This document shows, in pieces, positions 26,459 through 34,566 of a DNA stretch of 41,175 bases (position 1 is the first letter of the stretch; the number at the start of each line of letters is the position of its first letter). Made by a program: the position numbers and the translations under genes. The DNA comes from Acidimicrobiales bacterium (lineage in GTDB: Bacteria; Actinomycetota; Acidimicrobiia; Acidimicrobiales; Iamiaceae). Location of the stretch: positions 24,217 to 65,391 of the forward strand of contig JAUJOW010000007.1 in NCBI GenBank assembly GCA_030447445.1, in the 5' to 3' direction. The notes beneath the pieces are model-generated. The model did not search any database, had not been told where the DNA came from, and saw only the letters and a list, made by a program, of their open reading frames with translations.

Positions 26459-29400
26459 TCACAGGATGGCCGACGGCCCCAACAGCACCCGCAGCTCGGC
26501 CAGCAGGCCCGAGGAGGCGTCGACGCACCAGTGGTCGGGGAGGCGCAGCACCCGCTCGTCGCCGACGTGCAGGAACACCTCGGACTCTCCGGGGAACCGG
26601 GCCAACAGGTCCTTCAGGTCCGTCACGAGGGAGTCGGCGAGGGCGTTGGCCGACAGGCGGAGACGGACCGGTGGGGCACCGTCGAGCACGGGCTCGAACA
26701 GGTCGACCTCCAGCGCGATGAGCTTGGGCTGGTCGTCCCGGGTGTCGACCCGGCCCTTCACGCAGACCACGGCGTCGTCCACCAGCTTGTGGCCGACCTC
26801 GATCATGGTGCGGGGGAACACCATGACCTCGACGGTGCCGCCAAGGTCCTCGAGGGTGAAGACGGCCATCAGGTCGCCCTTCTTGGTCCATTTGCGCTGC
26901 AGCCCGGTGATCACCCCGCCGCACACCTTCACGGCCCCGTCCTCGGCCTCGGCGAGGTCGGCCACGGTGCCGTCGGTGCGCCGCCGCAACGCCCCCTCGG
27001 CCCCCATGAGCGGGTGATCACTCACGTAGAGGCCGAGCATCTCCTTCTCGTAGGCGAGCTGGGTCGACTTGTCGAACTGCAGGTCGGGCAGGGCGGGGCG
27101 ATCGTCGAAGGCGGCGCCGACGTCGAGCTCGCCGAACAGGGTCATGACGCCCATGTCGGCCTCCCGGCGGCGGGCGATGGTCCGGTCGACGACCTGCTCG
27201 AACACGGCCAGCAGGCTCCGGCGGGAGTGGCCGAGGGAGTCGAAGGCCCCGGCCTTGATGAGCGCCTCCAGCGTCTTCTTGTTGAGCACGCTCAGGTGGA
27301 CCCGGTCACAGAAGTCGTAGAAGTCGGCGAAGGGACCACCGGCGTCGCGCTCGGCCACGATGTGGCCCACGAGCGCCGAGCCGACGTTGCGCACCGCCGA
27401 CAGCCCGAAGGGGATCACGTCGGTGCCGTCGAGCCGGAAGGGCACGAAGTCGGACTGGGATCGGTTGACGTCGGGGACGAGCACGGGGACGCCCATCTGC
27501 CGGCACTCGTTCAGGTAGACCGCCGCCTTGTCGAGGTTGGACTTGACGCTGGTGAGCAGCGCCGCCAGGTACTCGACCTTGTGGTGGACCTTGAGGTAGG
27601 CGGTCTGGTAGGCGACCAGGCCGTAGCCGTAGGCGTGGGCCTTGGGGAAGGCGTAGTCGGCAAAGGCCTCGATGATGCCGAACAGCTCGGTGCCGACCCT
27701 GGTGCCGTACCCGCTGGCCTCGCACCCGGCCACGAACTTCTCCCGCTCGGCCGCCATGAGGTCGCGCTTCTTCTTGGCGCATGCCTTGCGCAGGTTGTCG
27801 GCCTCGGCGAGGGAGTAGCCGGCCATCCGCTGGGCCACCCGCATCACCGACTCCTGGTAGATCATCAGGCCGTGGGTGTCGGCCAGGACCTCGGCGAGGT
27901 CGGGGTGGAGGCACGTGACCTCCTTGCGACCGTTCTTCCGGTCGGCGTAGTCGTTGTGCATGTTGTCGGCCATCGGCCCCGGGCGGTACAGGGCCACGAG
28001 GGCGGCGACATCCTCGAACGACGTAGGGGCCAGTGAGCGCACGAGGGCCCGCATGGGTGCGCCCTCGAGCTGGAACACCCCGATGGTCTTGCCTTCCCGC
28101 AGGAGGGCGAGCGTCTCGTCGTCGTCGAGGGGCACGGCGTCGATGTCGAGCTCCACGCCCCCGTGCTCACGGACCAGCTCGACGGCGTCGGAGATGACGT
28201 CGAGGTTGCGCAGGCCCAGGAAGTCGATCTTCAGGAGGCCGAGCTCCTCCACGCCACCCATCTCGTACTGCGTGACCACCGGGGCCGTCGCCGGGTCCTG
28301 CCCGGGGCCGGGCTTGCGCTGGATGGGCAGGTAACGGGTGAGCTCGTCCTTGGTGATGACGACGGCGGCGGCGTGGATGCCGTCCTGGCGGCGGAGCCCT
28401 TCGAGCCCCTTGGCCACGTCGATCACCTTGCGGGCGTCGGGGTCGAGCTCGTACATCTGGCGCAGCTCGGACGCCATCTGGTACCCGGCGGCGTAGCCGT
28501 CCTCGGGCGAGAGGCACGCCGACAGCGGCGTGTCCCGTCCCATGACGAGGGGAGGCATGGCCTTGGAGATGCGCAGGCCGGTCTGGAAGTCGTAGCCGAG
28601 GACGCGGGCGGCGTCTTGCACTGCGGCGCGCGCCTTGATGGTCGAGAAGGTGACGATCTGGGCGACGTGGTCGCGGCCGTAGCGCTCGGCGGCGTAGCGG
28701 ATCATCTCGTCGCGGTAGCGGGAGTCGAAGTCCATGTCGATGTCGGGCATGGAGATGCGGCTCGGGTTGAGGAACCGCTCGAAGAGCAGGTCGTAGCGGA
28801 TCGGGTCGAGGTCGGTGACGCGCAGGCAGTAGGCCACCGCGCAACCGGCCGCCGACCCTCGCCCCGGACCCACCCGGATCCCGTGGTCCCGGGCGTGGCG
28901 GATGAGGTCCCAGACGATGAGGAAGTACGACGAGTAGCCCATGTCGGCGATGGTCCGCAGCTCGTAGGCGAGGCGCTCGACGGCGGCCTCGGGCAGCGGG
29001 TCGCCCCAGCGCTCCTTGGCCCCGGCCAGGGTGAGGTGCTGGAGGTAGGTGGCGGCGTCGGAGAACCCCTCCGGCAGCGGGAAGTCGGGGAGCTGCGGCG
29101 TGCCGAACTCGATCTCGAGGTTGCAGCGCTCGGCCACCAGCAACGTGTTGTCACAGGCCTCGGCCACCTCCCCGAACAGGCCTCGCATCTCCCTGGCCGG
29201 CTTCAGGTAGTGGTCGCTGCCGTGGAACTTGAACCGGTCGGCGTCGCTCCTGAGCGAGTTGGTCTGCACGCAGAGCAGGGCGTCGTGGGCCTCGGCGTCG
29301 TGGCGGTGGGTGTAGTGGCTGTCGTTGGTGGCGATCAGCGGGGCGCCGAGTCGGGCGGCGATCTCCCGCAGCAGCGGGTTGGTGCGGCGCTGGGCGGCGA

Positions 29401-30004
29401 TGCCGTGGTCCTGGAGCTCGACGAAGAGGTTGTCGGGCCCGAAGATGTCCTGGAGCCGGCCGGCCTTCTTGAGGGCGGCCTCGAAGTTCTCCTGGGTGTG
29501 CCGGTCGGGCCGGGTCAGCTCCTGGAGGACGTGCCCGCCGAGGCAGCCGGTGGTGGCGATGACGCCGTCGCTGTGGGCGTCGAGCAGCTCCCAGTCGACC
29601 TTGGGCTTGCGGTAGTAGCCCTCGAGGAAGGCCCGGCTGGCGAGCTGGATGAGGTTGCGGTAGCCGACATCGTTCTCGGCCAGCGTGGTCAGGTGGTAGT
29701 AGGGCTTGCGGCCGCCCTCACCCTCGCCGCCGGTGTCGTCGACCCGCCCCCGCAGGTTGACCCGCTCGGAGCGGTGGTCGTAGGCCTGGTAGAGCTCGAT
29801 CCCGACGATGGGCTTGATCCCGGCGGCCTTGGCGGCCTTGTAGAAGGGCAGGACCCCGTACATGTTGCCGTGGTCGGTGATGCCGATGGCCGGCTGGCCG
29901 TCGGCGGCGGCGGCGGCCACCACGTCGCCCACCCGGGAGGCGCCGTCGAGCATCGAGTACTCGGTGTGCACGTGGAGGTGGGTGAAGCTGTCGTGCTCGC
30001 CCAC
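26459..30004 (-). CDS. dnaE: DNA polymerase III subunit alpha (DnaE)
   Basis: The 1181-residue replicative polymerase begins with a PHP domain. All nine expected metal ligands are seen: HLHVHTEYSMLD (His11, His13, Asp20), ITDHGN, VGIELY, YYHLTTL, TTGCLGG and ATNDSHYT, so its built-in 3'-5' exonuclease should be active, as in mycobacterial DnaE1. The polymerase core has GRGSAAGCAVAY and PDIDMDFDSRYRDEMI with the catalytic aspartates. The FADYAFPKAHAYGYGLVAYQTAYL fingers region follows. The C-terminal OB fold shows CGGVITGLQRKWTKKGDLMA. The GTG start has CAGGAGG nearby (about seven bases upstream). Its 182-base upstream region contains two inverted repeats and DnaA-box-like sequences. Confidence 0.97.
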   Translation of the reverse strand: MGEHDSFTHLHVHTEYSMLDGASRVGDVVAAAAADGQPAIGITDHGNMYGVLPFYKAAKAAGIKPIVGIELYQAYDHRSERVNLRGRVDDTGGEGEGGRKPYYHLTTLAENDVGYRNLIQLASRAFLEGYYRKPKVDWELLDAHSDGVIATTGCLGGHVLQELTRPDRHTQENFEAALKKAGRLQDIFGPDNLFVELQDHGIAAQRRTNPLLREIAARLGAPLIATNDSHYTHRHDAEAHDALLCVQTNSLRSDADRFKFHGSDHYLKPAREMRGLFGEVAEACDNTLLVAERCNLEIEFGTPQLPDFPLPEGFSDAATYLQHLTLAGAKERWGDPLPEAAVERLAYELRTIADMGYSSYFLIVWDLIRHARDHGIRVGPGRGSAAGCAVAYCLRVTDLDPIRYDLLFERFLNPSRISMPDIDMDFDSRYRDEMIRYAAERYGRDHVAQIVTFSTIKARAAVQDAARVLGYDFQTGLRISKAMPPLVMGRDTPLSACLSPEDGYAAGYQMASELRQMYELDPDARKVIDVAKGLEGLRRQDGIHAAAVVITKDELTRYLPIQRKPGPGQDPATAPVVTQYEMGGVEELGLLKIDFLGLRNLDVISDAVELVREHGGVELDIDAVPLDDDETLALLREGKTIGVFQLEGAPMRALVRSLAPTSFEDVAALVALYRPGPMADNMHNDYADRKNGRKEVTCLHPDLAEVLADTHGLMIYQESVMRVAQRMAGYSLAEADNLRKACAKKKRDLMAAEREKFVAGCEASGYGTRVGTELFGIIEAFADYAFPKAHAYGYGLVAYQTAYLKVHHKVEYLAALLTSVKSNLDKAAVYLNECRQMGVPVLVPDVNRSQSDFVPFRLDGTDVIPFGLSAVRNVGSALVGHIVAERDAGGPFADFYDFCDRVHLSVLNKKTLEALIKAGAFDSLGHSRRSLLAVFEQVVDRTIARRREADMGVMTLFGELDVGAAFDDRPALPDLQFDKSTQLAYEKEMLGLYVSDHPLMGAEGALRRRTDGTVADLAEAEDGAVKVCGGVITGLQRKWTKKGDLMAVFTLEDLGGTVEVMVFPRTMIEVGHKLVDDAVVCVKGRVDTRDDQPKLIALEVDLFEPVLDGAPPVRLRLSANALADSLVTDLKDLLARFPGESEVFLHVGDERVLRLPDHWCVDASSGLLAELRVLLGPSAIL

Positions 30005-30027
30005 GGGCGTCCTCCTGGGTGCCTTTC

Positions 30028-30036
30028 GCGTCCACA
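30028..30036 (+). promoter_or_regulatory. Weak DnaA-box-like sequence
   Basis: GCGTCCACA matches the high-GC DnaA box TTGTCCACA at seven of nine positions in the dnaE leader. Confidence 0.2.
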
Positions 30037-30040
30037 GTCG

Positions 30041-30070
30041 ATCCCCAGAGCTTGTCCACCGCCTGGGGAT
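30041..30070. promoter_or_regulatory. Inverted repeat in the dnaE leader
   Basis: ATCCCCAG at 30041-30048 and CTGGGGAT at 30063-30070 are exact reverse complements 14 bases apart. The enclosed sequence includes TTGTCCACC at 30052-30060, eight of nine positions of the high-GC DnaA box. It would fold as a hairpin in the dnaE mRNA leader, or serve as a protein site. Confidence 0.45.
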
Positions 30071-30071
30071 G

Positions 30072-30098
30072 AATCACACGGCTGTGATTTCGACCGTA
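30072..30098 (-). promoter_or_regulatory. dnaE promoter region with palindrome
   Basis: On the reverse strand TACGGT at 30093-30098 may be the -10 element. Just downstream, AATCACA (30072-30078) and TGTGATT (30083-30089) form a perfect 7-bp inverted repeat around CGGC, at the likely transcription start. A bound repressor there would block dnaE transcription. Confidence 0.4.
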
Positions 30099-30186
30099 GC
30101 ACTCCCCCGCCGGCCCCGCCGCTGCCTCGGGCCGGCCCGGTACGGTGCCGCCCGGTGGCCGAGCAGCCGCTGTGGCCGCTCGTGGG

Positions 30187-31078
30187 TCAAGTAGGAGGCG
30201 GTATGGGTCGACGGTCGCTGGAGGGCGCCACGGTCGCACGTGTCACGGGCGCGACGCGCCGCGGCCAATACGACAGGGGGTTCTGGGAGTGGCGGGCGAA
30301 CGGCACGCGGCGCCCCAGCTCTCCCACGTAGGACTCCCACAGGGGACCGGTTTCGACCGGCGCGCCCGCAAATGCCCAGCGGCCGTCGCGGCGCGGCCCG
30401 AGCCACGACGTGACCTCGTAGACACCTCGGGTCACACCCTCTGCAACCGACACCACGTGGTTGACACCCCTACGCTCGGCCTCACGCGGGTCGACCTTCC
30501 ACCAGCCGCGGGTCGCGTCGAATAGCTCACTTGGTGGGATGCCCGGATACCAGCCGGCGCTGAGTCGGAAGTAGCCGGGCTCGAGCTCCTCGGGCGGATC
30601 CAGGACGAGTTGCCGAGGTGTGAGCCGGATGAGCAGGACCGGTGGCTCGGTGGCGACAAGCGCCGAAGCTCCGTAGCGCGTTACCAACTCAGCGAGAGGG
30701 GTCCGACCGGTCGGCGACACCGTGACCCGCGACTTCGTTCGTCAGTGTGGTCAGGCAGTCGATCAGAGCCGCCTCCACCAGCAGGGCTTGGGCTTCGTCA
30801 AGTGCGTGCCGCACTATCTCCAACCGGGGTTCAGTTCCCGCCGCGCGGATCTCCCGAATACGATCCAATTTGCGCGACTGCCCCCGCTCGCTCGCGAGGT
30901 CGGCAGCGAGGCCATGAGCGAGTAGTCGAGCGCCCGTGCCCTTGCCGACGTAGAACACTTCATCGCTTCGTGGATCGACGAGCACGTAAACGTAGAAGGG
31001 TCCGAGCCGCGTCCCCACCTCGGACGGCAAACGCGGTGAGGCGCTGCGGCCGCCCCTCGGTCGCTCCTGACCGCTCAC
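30187..31078 (-). CDS. LEM-3-like GIY-YIG nuclease domain protein (frameshifted)
   Basis: The first 129 residues, from GTG at 31078, carry a GIY-YIG nuclease domain: FYVYVLVDPRSDEVFYVGKG with the two tyrosine motifs, then KLDRIREIRAAG and ALLVEAALIDCL with the probable metal-binding glutamate. The second half, one frame over, reads LAELVTRYGAS, then GIPPSELFDATRGWWKVDPR and a final ARHSQNPLSYWP. This matches the C-terminal extension seen in bacterial LEM-3-like GIY-YIG proteins. Removing one base from the run at 30698-30701 joins them as DRSDPLAELVTRYGAS, giving 296 residues. Animal LEM-3/Ankle1 cuts DNA bridges and branched DNA; the bacterial role is unknown. Base composition is less GC-rich than the neighbours, suggesting recent transfer. 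The start overlaps a small upstream frame by four bases. Confidence 0.8.
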
Positions 31079-31215
31079 ACGGCCTCCCAGGCGAGACCCT
31101 CGCTCTCATGTCTGGATGGAGTTGCGGAGGCGAGGCCGACGTAGCCCTGCTTGCTGATGGGCGACTCGGTTTGGACGTGGAAGTGGCGACGATTGCCGTC
31201 GTGGGTCATGAGCAT
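31075..31215 (-). CDS. Possible 46-residue protein coupled to the GIY-YIG gene
   Basis: ATG at 31215 opens a 46-codon frame (MLMTHDGNRRHFHVQTESPI at the start, EGLAWEAV at the end). Its TGA overlaps the GIY-YIG GTG in the arrangement GTGA. The overlap suggests translational coupling, but there is no clear Shine-Dalgarno sequence and no family is recognised. It may be the remnant of a longer gene, since the frame is open for about 30 codons further upstream. Confidence 0.25.
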   Translation of the reverse strand: MLMTHDGNRRHFHVQTESPISKQGYVGLASATPSRHESEGLAWEAV

Positions 31216-31380
31216 GAGTCGACACGTTCGGGTCGGTGCGGCATCGCCGCCATGGGGATATAGAGGTGGGCAGTCCGGCGCATTCTCCCAGCCTTACAGG
31301 GGGCCGGCCTGCGCACCTCGCCACGAAGAGTCCGCTCACCCCAGATGCGGCGAGAGGCTCGGGTCCGAGCTTGGCGGCGA
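31216..31380. other. 165-base gap with no clear gene
   Basis: Between the small frame and the end of the HNH gene only short unlikely frames are present, including a 25-codon one starting MRRTAHLYIPMAAM. Composition is less extreme in GC than the core genes. No repeat, hairpin or RNA gene was recognised. Confidence 0.4.
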
Positions 31381-32592
31381 TCACTCGAGCTGGGGGTCGT
31401 CGTGGTGTCGTGCGGTCGGGTCCGCTCTGGGTTGTCGGTGGCCGAGGCGGTGGTGGTAGGGACAGAGGAGGCGACCGTTGTCCTGGGTGGTTTCGCCGCC
31501 GTCTTCGAAGGGGGTGATGTGGTCGGCCTCGCAGCGGTGGGCGGGGGTGTCACAGCCCGGCCAGGTGCAGTGCCGGTCCCGGACCTGGATGGCCCGGCGG
31601 AGGGCCCCGGTGAAGAACCGGGTCCGTCTCCCGACGTCGATGACCCGGGAGGGCCCGTCGAACACGATGCGTTCGATGTCGGCGTCGACCAGCAGCCCAG
31701 CCAGGGACCCGGGGGCGATGATGGTGCCGTTGGCCAGCTCACAGACCCGCCCGGTCAGGGTGGGATAGTCGACCAGGACGGTGATGAGGGGCCGGGGCCG
31801 GCACCCGTCGGCGGGGGCGGAGCGGGCCCGGGTGGCCATCTCGACCAGGGCATCGGGCCGCCGCTGAGCCGGCGTGCGGACCAGCGTGTCCACGGTGACG
31901 TCGTCGCCGTGTTCGGCCTTGGCCTTGGCCCAGTCAGCGGCGAACAGCTCGGCTTCGATCCCCGTCAACGTCTCGGCCACGATCGCTCCACCGATGGGGT
32001 CGAGCAGGGCGTCGAGCACCCAGGTGCCCTCCAGGGTCTCTGAGCAGTGAGCCCGCCGGGCGTCACGCTGCGACTCAGCATCGGCTTCCGTCTCGTCAGG
32101 GGCAGCCAGTTGCTCCCAATAGGCCACGGCCCGAGCAAAGCCCGCCCAGGACAGCTCGGTGGCATAGCCCACCAGCATCTCCTCGTCACGGGCGAAGGCT
32201 GCCTCCAGGCCGGACCGGTTGGCTCGAGCCAGGCGGTCGGCGTGATCGCGGGTGATTTCACCGTCGGCCAGGGCCGCCGCGCTGGCGGGCATCCCACGGA
32301 GCCGGCGGGCCAGGCGCACCTCACCGTTCAACGCCCCCCGGGGCTGGCGGGTGCGATGAGCCAACCAGGCCGCCGCCGACTTGGGCCCATTGGTCGACCA
32401 GGCCCGCCGGCCATCCCACGCCCCGGTCAGTTGAACCCGGGCCGCCTCCAGGCGGGCCGACTGGGTGTGCAAGTCCACCAACAACCCCGACAGGTCCTCA
32501 TCGGACAGGCCGTCGGCGTCGATCGACTGGAGGCCGTCGACCGCTTCCCGGAGATGAGTGACATGGCATTCCATAGGATCTGCCATGAGCAT
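31381..32592 (-). CDS. DUF222/HNH endonuclease (13E12-repeat type)
   Basis: The protein of about 403 residues has an N-terminal DUF222 region (WLAHRTRQPRGALNGEVRLA, GEITRDHADRLA) and a C-terminal HNH nuclease domain. That domain runs DRHCTWPGCDTPAHRCEADH, then FEDGGETTQDNGRLLCPYHHRLGH, with paired cysteines for zinc and the His-Asn-His set. Such genes are abundant in actinobacteria and related to the mycobacterial 13E12 family. They behave as mobile or repeated genes, but their biological role is not settled. Starts are possible at 32610 (GTG), 32592, 32586 and 32574. The ATG at 32592 is preferred because a TAGAGT box overlaps the 32610 codon. Confidence 0.88.
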   Translation of the reverse strand: MLMADPMECHVTHLREAVDGLQSIDADGLSDEDLSGLLVDLHTQSARLEAARVQLTGAWDGRRAWSTNGPKSAAAWLAHRTRQPRGALNGEVRLARRLRGMPASAAALADGEITRDHADRLARANRSGLEAAFARDEEMLVGYATELSWAGFARAVAYWEQLAAPDETEADAESQRDARRAHCSETLEGTWVLDALLDPIGGAIVAETLTGIEAELFAADWAKAKAEHGDDVTVDTLVRTPAQRRPDALVEMATRARSAPADGCRPRPLITVLVDYPTLTGRVCELANGTIIAPGSLAGLLVDADIERIVFDGPSRVIDVGRRTRFFTGALRRAIQVRDRHCTWPGCDTPAHRCEADHITPFEDGGETTQDNGRLLCPYHHRLGHRQPRADPTARHHDDPQLE

Positions 32593-32703
32593 AAACAGGG
32601 GGTGTGACACTCTAGATCGCTGGCAACCCGCGACGTAGAAGTGACTCCATTCACATTGAGCTGATGGACCCGTCCTGCGCCCTCCCGCCGCCCGTCGCTC
32701 GGG
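32593..32703. other. Gap between HNH gene and membrane-protein gene
   Basis: This 111-base stretch is markedly less GC-rich than average and holds a TAGAGT hexamer on the reverse strand that may drive the HNH gene. No other feature was recognised. Confidence 0.35.
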
Positions 32704-33276
32704 CTACAGCTGGGTCAGGGAGATGGCGAGGATGGCGAGGTTGCCGACGATCATGACGAGGGCCAGTGGGTGCAGCACGCCGCTGCGGAGGCTGCGCTGT
32801 GGCCGGTTGGGCCGAGTCGCCGACGCCAGCCCGCCCCGCCGGCGCAGCACGACGAGACCGGCGACGCCCAGGCTCGCCGCCGCGACCACCTCGAGGGACG
32901 CAGCCACCCAGGACAGGATGCTCACGTCAGCGCCGGCGCTGGTGAACGAGTCGCTGAACCACGGTCGGCCCGGGAGGAAGTGCACGACCACGTAGCCGAG
33001 GGCGAGTGAGAACCCTCCAGCGAGGGCGGCCAGGGGCGCGAGGCGGTGGCGCTGGCATGCGAGCACGACCAAGGCGATCTGGAGGGCGATCGCCGTCGTG
33101 CCCAGCCAGAAGACATCACGGTCGATGGCGTCGACACCACGCCGCAGGTGATCGGCGCCGTGGACGAGCACGGCGACGGCGAAGAAGGCGGCTGCGAGGA
33201 CGAGGAGCCGGTCGTCGCCACGGTCGTGGCTGGCGGTGGAGTCGCCGTCGGTGGTCGCGCGGTGGATGGTTGCCAC
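32704..33276 (-). CDS. Membrane protein of unknown function, TetR-linked
   Basis: The 190-residue protein has five hydrophobic stretches: LLVLAAAFFAVAVLVHGADH, WLGTTAIALQIALVVLA, LAALAGGFSLALGYVVVHFL, SWVAASLEVVAAASLGVAGLVVL and a final ALVMIVGNLAILAISLTQL. No family is recognised. Conserved-looking His residues lie in the first and third helices. It is transcribed away from the TetR gene, and its GTG at 33276 overlaps the edge of an 18-bp palindrome, so TetR control is very likely. It may be a small transporter or stress membrane protein. Confidence 0.75.
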   Translation of the reverse strand: MATIHRATTDGDSTASHDRGDDRLLVLAAAFFAVAVLVHGADHLRRGVDAIDRDVFWLGTTAIALQIALVVLACQRHRLAPLAALAGGFSLALGYVVVHFLPGRPWFSDSFTSAGADVSILSWVAASLEVVAAASLGVAGLVVLRRRGGLASATRPNRPQRSLRSGVLHPLALVMIVGNLAILAISLTQL

Positions 33277-33293
33277 TAGAATGATCGTTCTAG
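33276..33293. promoter_or_regulatory. TetR operator-like palindrome
   Basis: CTAGAATGATCGTTCTAG has perfect 6-bp arms CTAGAA and TTCTAG around a near-symmetric TGATCG centre. It fills nearly all of the 20-base gap between the divergent membrane-protein and TetR start codons. Confidence 0.7.
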
Positions 33294-33296
33294 CCG

Positions 33297-33899
33297 GTGC
33301 GGCCAGTGTTGGCAAGGGGGAGGAAGTTGGCCGAGACACGAGAGCGGATCCTGGAGGCGACGTCGGCCTCATTCATGCAGCAGGGCTACCTGGGCAGCGG
33401 GCTCAAGCACATCTCCCAGATCAGCCAGGCGCCGATCGGATCGCTCTACCACTTCTTCCCGGGAGGGAAGACCGAGCTGGCCGCCGAGACGCTCAAGGCG
33501 TCCGGTGGCGCCTACCAGGAGCTGGTGGAGGCCGTGTTCGACGCCGCCCCCGACATCGTCAGCGGGACCCGCGACTGCTTCCAGGCCGCCGCCGAGACCC
33601 TGCGACGCAGCGACTACGCCGACGCCTGCCCGATCGCCACGGTGGCCCTGGAGGTGGCCAGCTCCGACGAGACGTTGCGGGAGGTCACCGCCGAGATCTT
33701 CGAGAGCTGGACGGAGTCGGCCACCTCCCGGTTCACGGCGGGCGGCGTGGAACCGGCCCGAGCCCGAGAGCTGGCCACCGTCTTCCTCGCCACCCTCGAA
33801 GGGGGGTTCCTGCTCAGCCGAGCGGCCAAGGATGCCACCACGATGGAGCTGCTCGGCCATTCGATGGTGGAACTGGTCGAAACCGCCGTCCGCCGCTGA
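33297..33899 (+). CDS. TetR-family transcriptional regulator
   Basis: The 200-residue protein has the TetR N-terminal DNA-binding domain. TRERILEATSASFMQQGYLGSG begins it, HISQISQAPIGSLYHFF is the recognition helix region, and PGGKTELAAETL follows. The rest is an all-helical ligand domain resembling the TetR_C LmrA/YxaF type (YADACPIATVALEVAS). It probably represses itself and the divergent membrane protein through the palindrome at 33276-33293. The start is uncertain: GTG at 33297 or 33306, or TTG at 33327 just after GGGGGAGGAAG. The longest form is given. Confidence 0.9.
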   Translation: MRPVLARGRKLAETRERILEATSASFMQQGYLGSGLKHISQISQAPIGSLYHFFPGGKTELAAETLKASGGAYQELVEAVFDAAPDIVSGTRDCFQAAAETLRRSDYADACPIATVALEVASSDETLREVTAEIFESWTESATSRFTAGGVEPARARELATVFLATLEGGFLLSRAAKDATTMELLGHSMVELVETAVRR

Positions 33900-33918
33900 C
33901 CGGCCCGCACAGGTCAGA

Positions 33919-34566
33919 TCAGGTCAGCGACTCCAGGTGGGCGGCGTCGTTGTAGCGCTCGAGGGTCCACTGGCGGCGCTCGTCGTCCCGGCGCCACTCG
34001 GTGAGCGAGGTGTTCTCGGGGTCGAGCCACATGGTGCGCTCGCCGCGGAGGAGGGACTCGTCGAACCCGAGCAGGTGGAGGGTGGCGGCGGCGATGAGGC
34101 CGCCGTGGACCACGAGGGCGATCGAGCGGCCGGCGTGCTCGGTGACCACCCGGTCCACGGCGGCCACGGCCCGGCGGGCGAAGGTCACCAGGCTCTCCCC
34201 TCCCGGGGACAGCGGACGGTCGGGCTCGGTCATCGGATCGAAGCCGTCGGTGGCCCGCCACTCCTCCCACCGCATCCCGTCGCACTCCCCCGGGTGCAGC
34301 TCGCACAGGTCGCAGTCCTGGGAGACGGCCTCGCCGATGGCGGGGGCGATGATCGCCGCCGTCTCGATGGCCCTCGGCAGCACGCTGGTGAGGACCACGT
34401 CGACGTGGGCGTCGGTCTCGGTCAGGCGGTCCCGCAGCGCCTCGGCCTGGCGGCGACCGACGTCGGAGAGGCCACTGCACCCGTTGGCCCCGGCGATGAT
34501 GCCATCGTCGCCGGCGCGGGCCCGGCCGTGCCGGACGAGCAGCAGGCGGGTCGACGCCGCGCCCAC
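33919..34566 (-). CDS. Histidine phosphatase family protein
   Basis: The 215-residue protein has the phosphoglycerate-mutase-like RHG motif LLLVRHGRA with His13, then LTSVLPRAIETAAIIA, ELHPGECDGMRWEEW and the second catalytic histidine in LVVHGGLI. It would remove phosphate from a small molecule or protein through a phosphohistidine intermediate. The substrate is unknown. Its ATG is immediately adjacent to the bpa stop codon, so it is the last gene of an operon with the phosphodiesterase and bpa. Confidence 0.9.
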   Translation of the reverse strand: MGAASTRLLLVRHGRARAGDDGIIAGANGCSGLSDVGRRQAEALRDRLTETDAHVDVVLTSVLPRAIETAAIIAPAIGEAVSQDCDLCELHPGECDGMRWEEWRATDGFDPMTEPDRPLSPGGESLVTFARRAVAAVDRVVTEHAGRSIALVVHGGLIAAATLHLLGFDESLLRGERTMWLDPENTSLTEWRRDDERRQWTLERYNDAAHLESLT

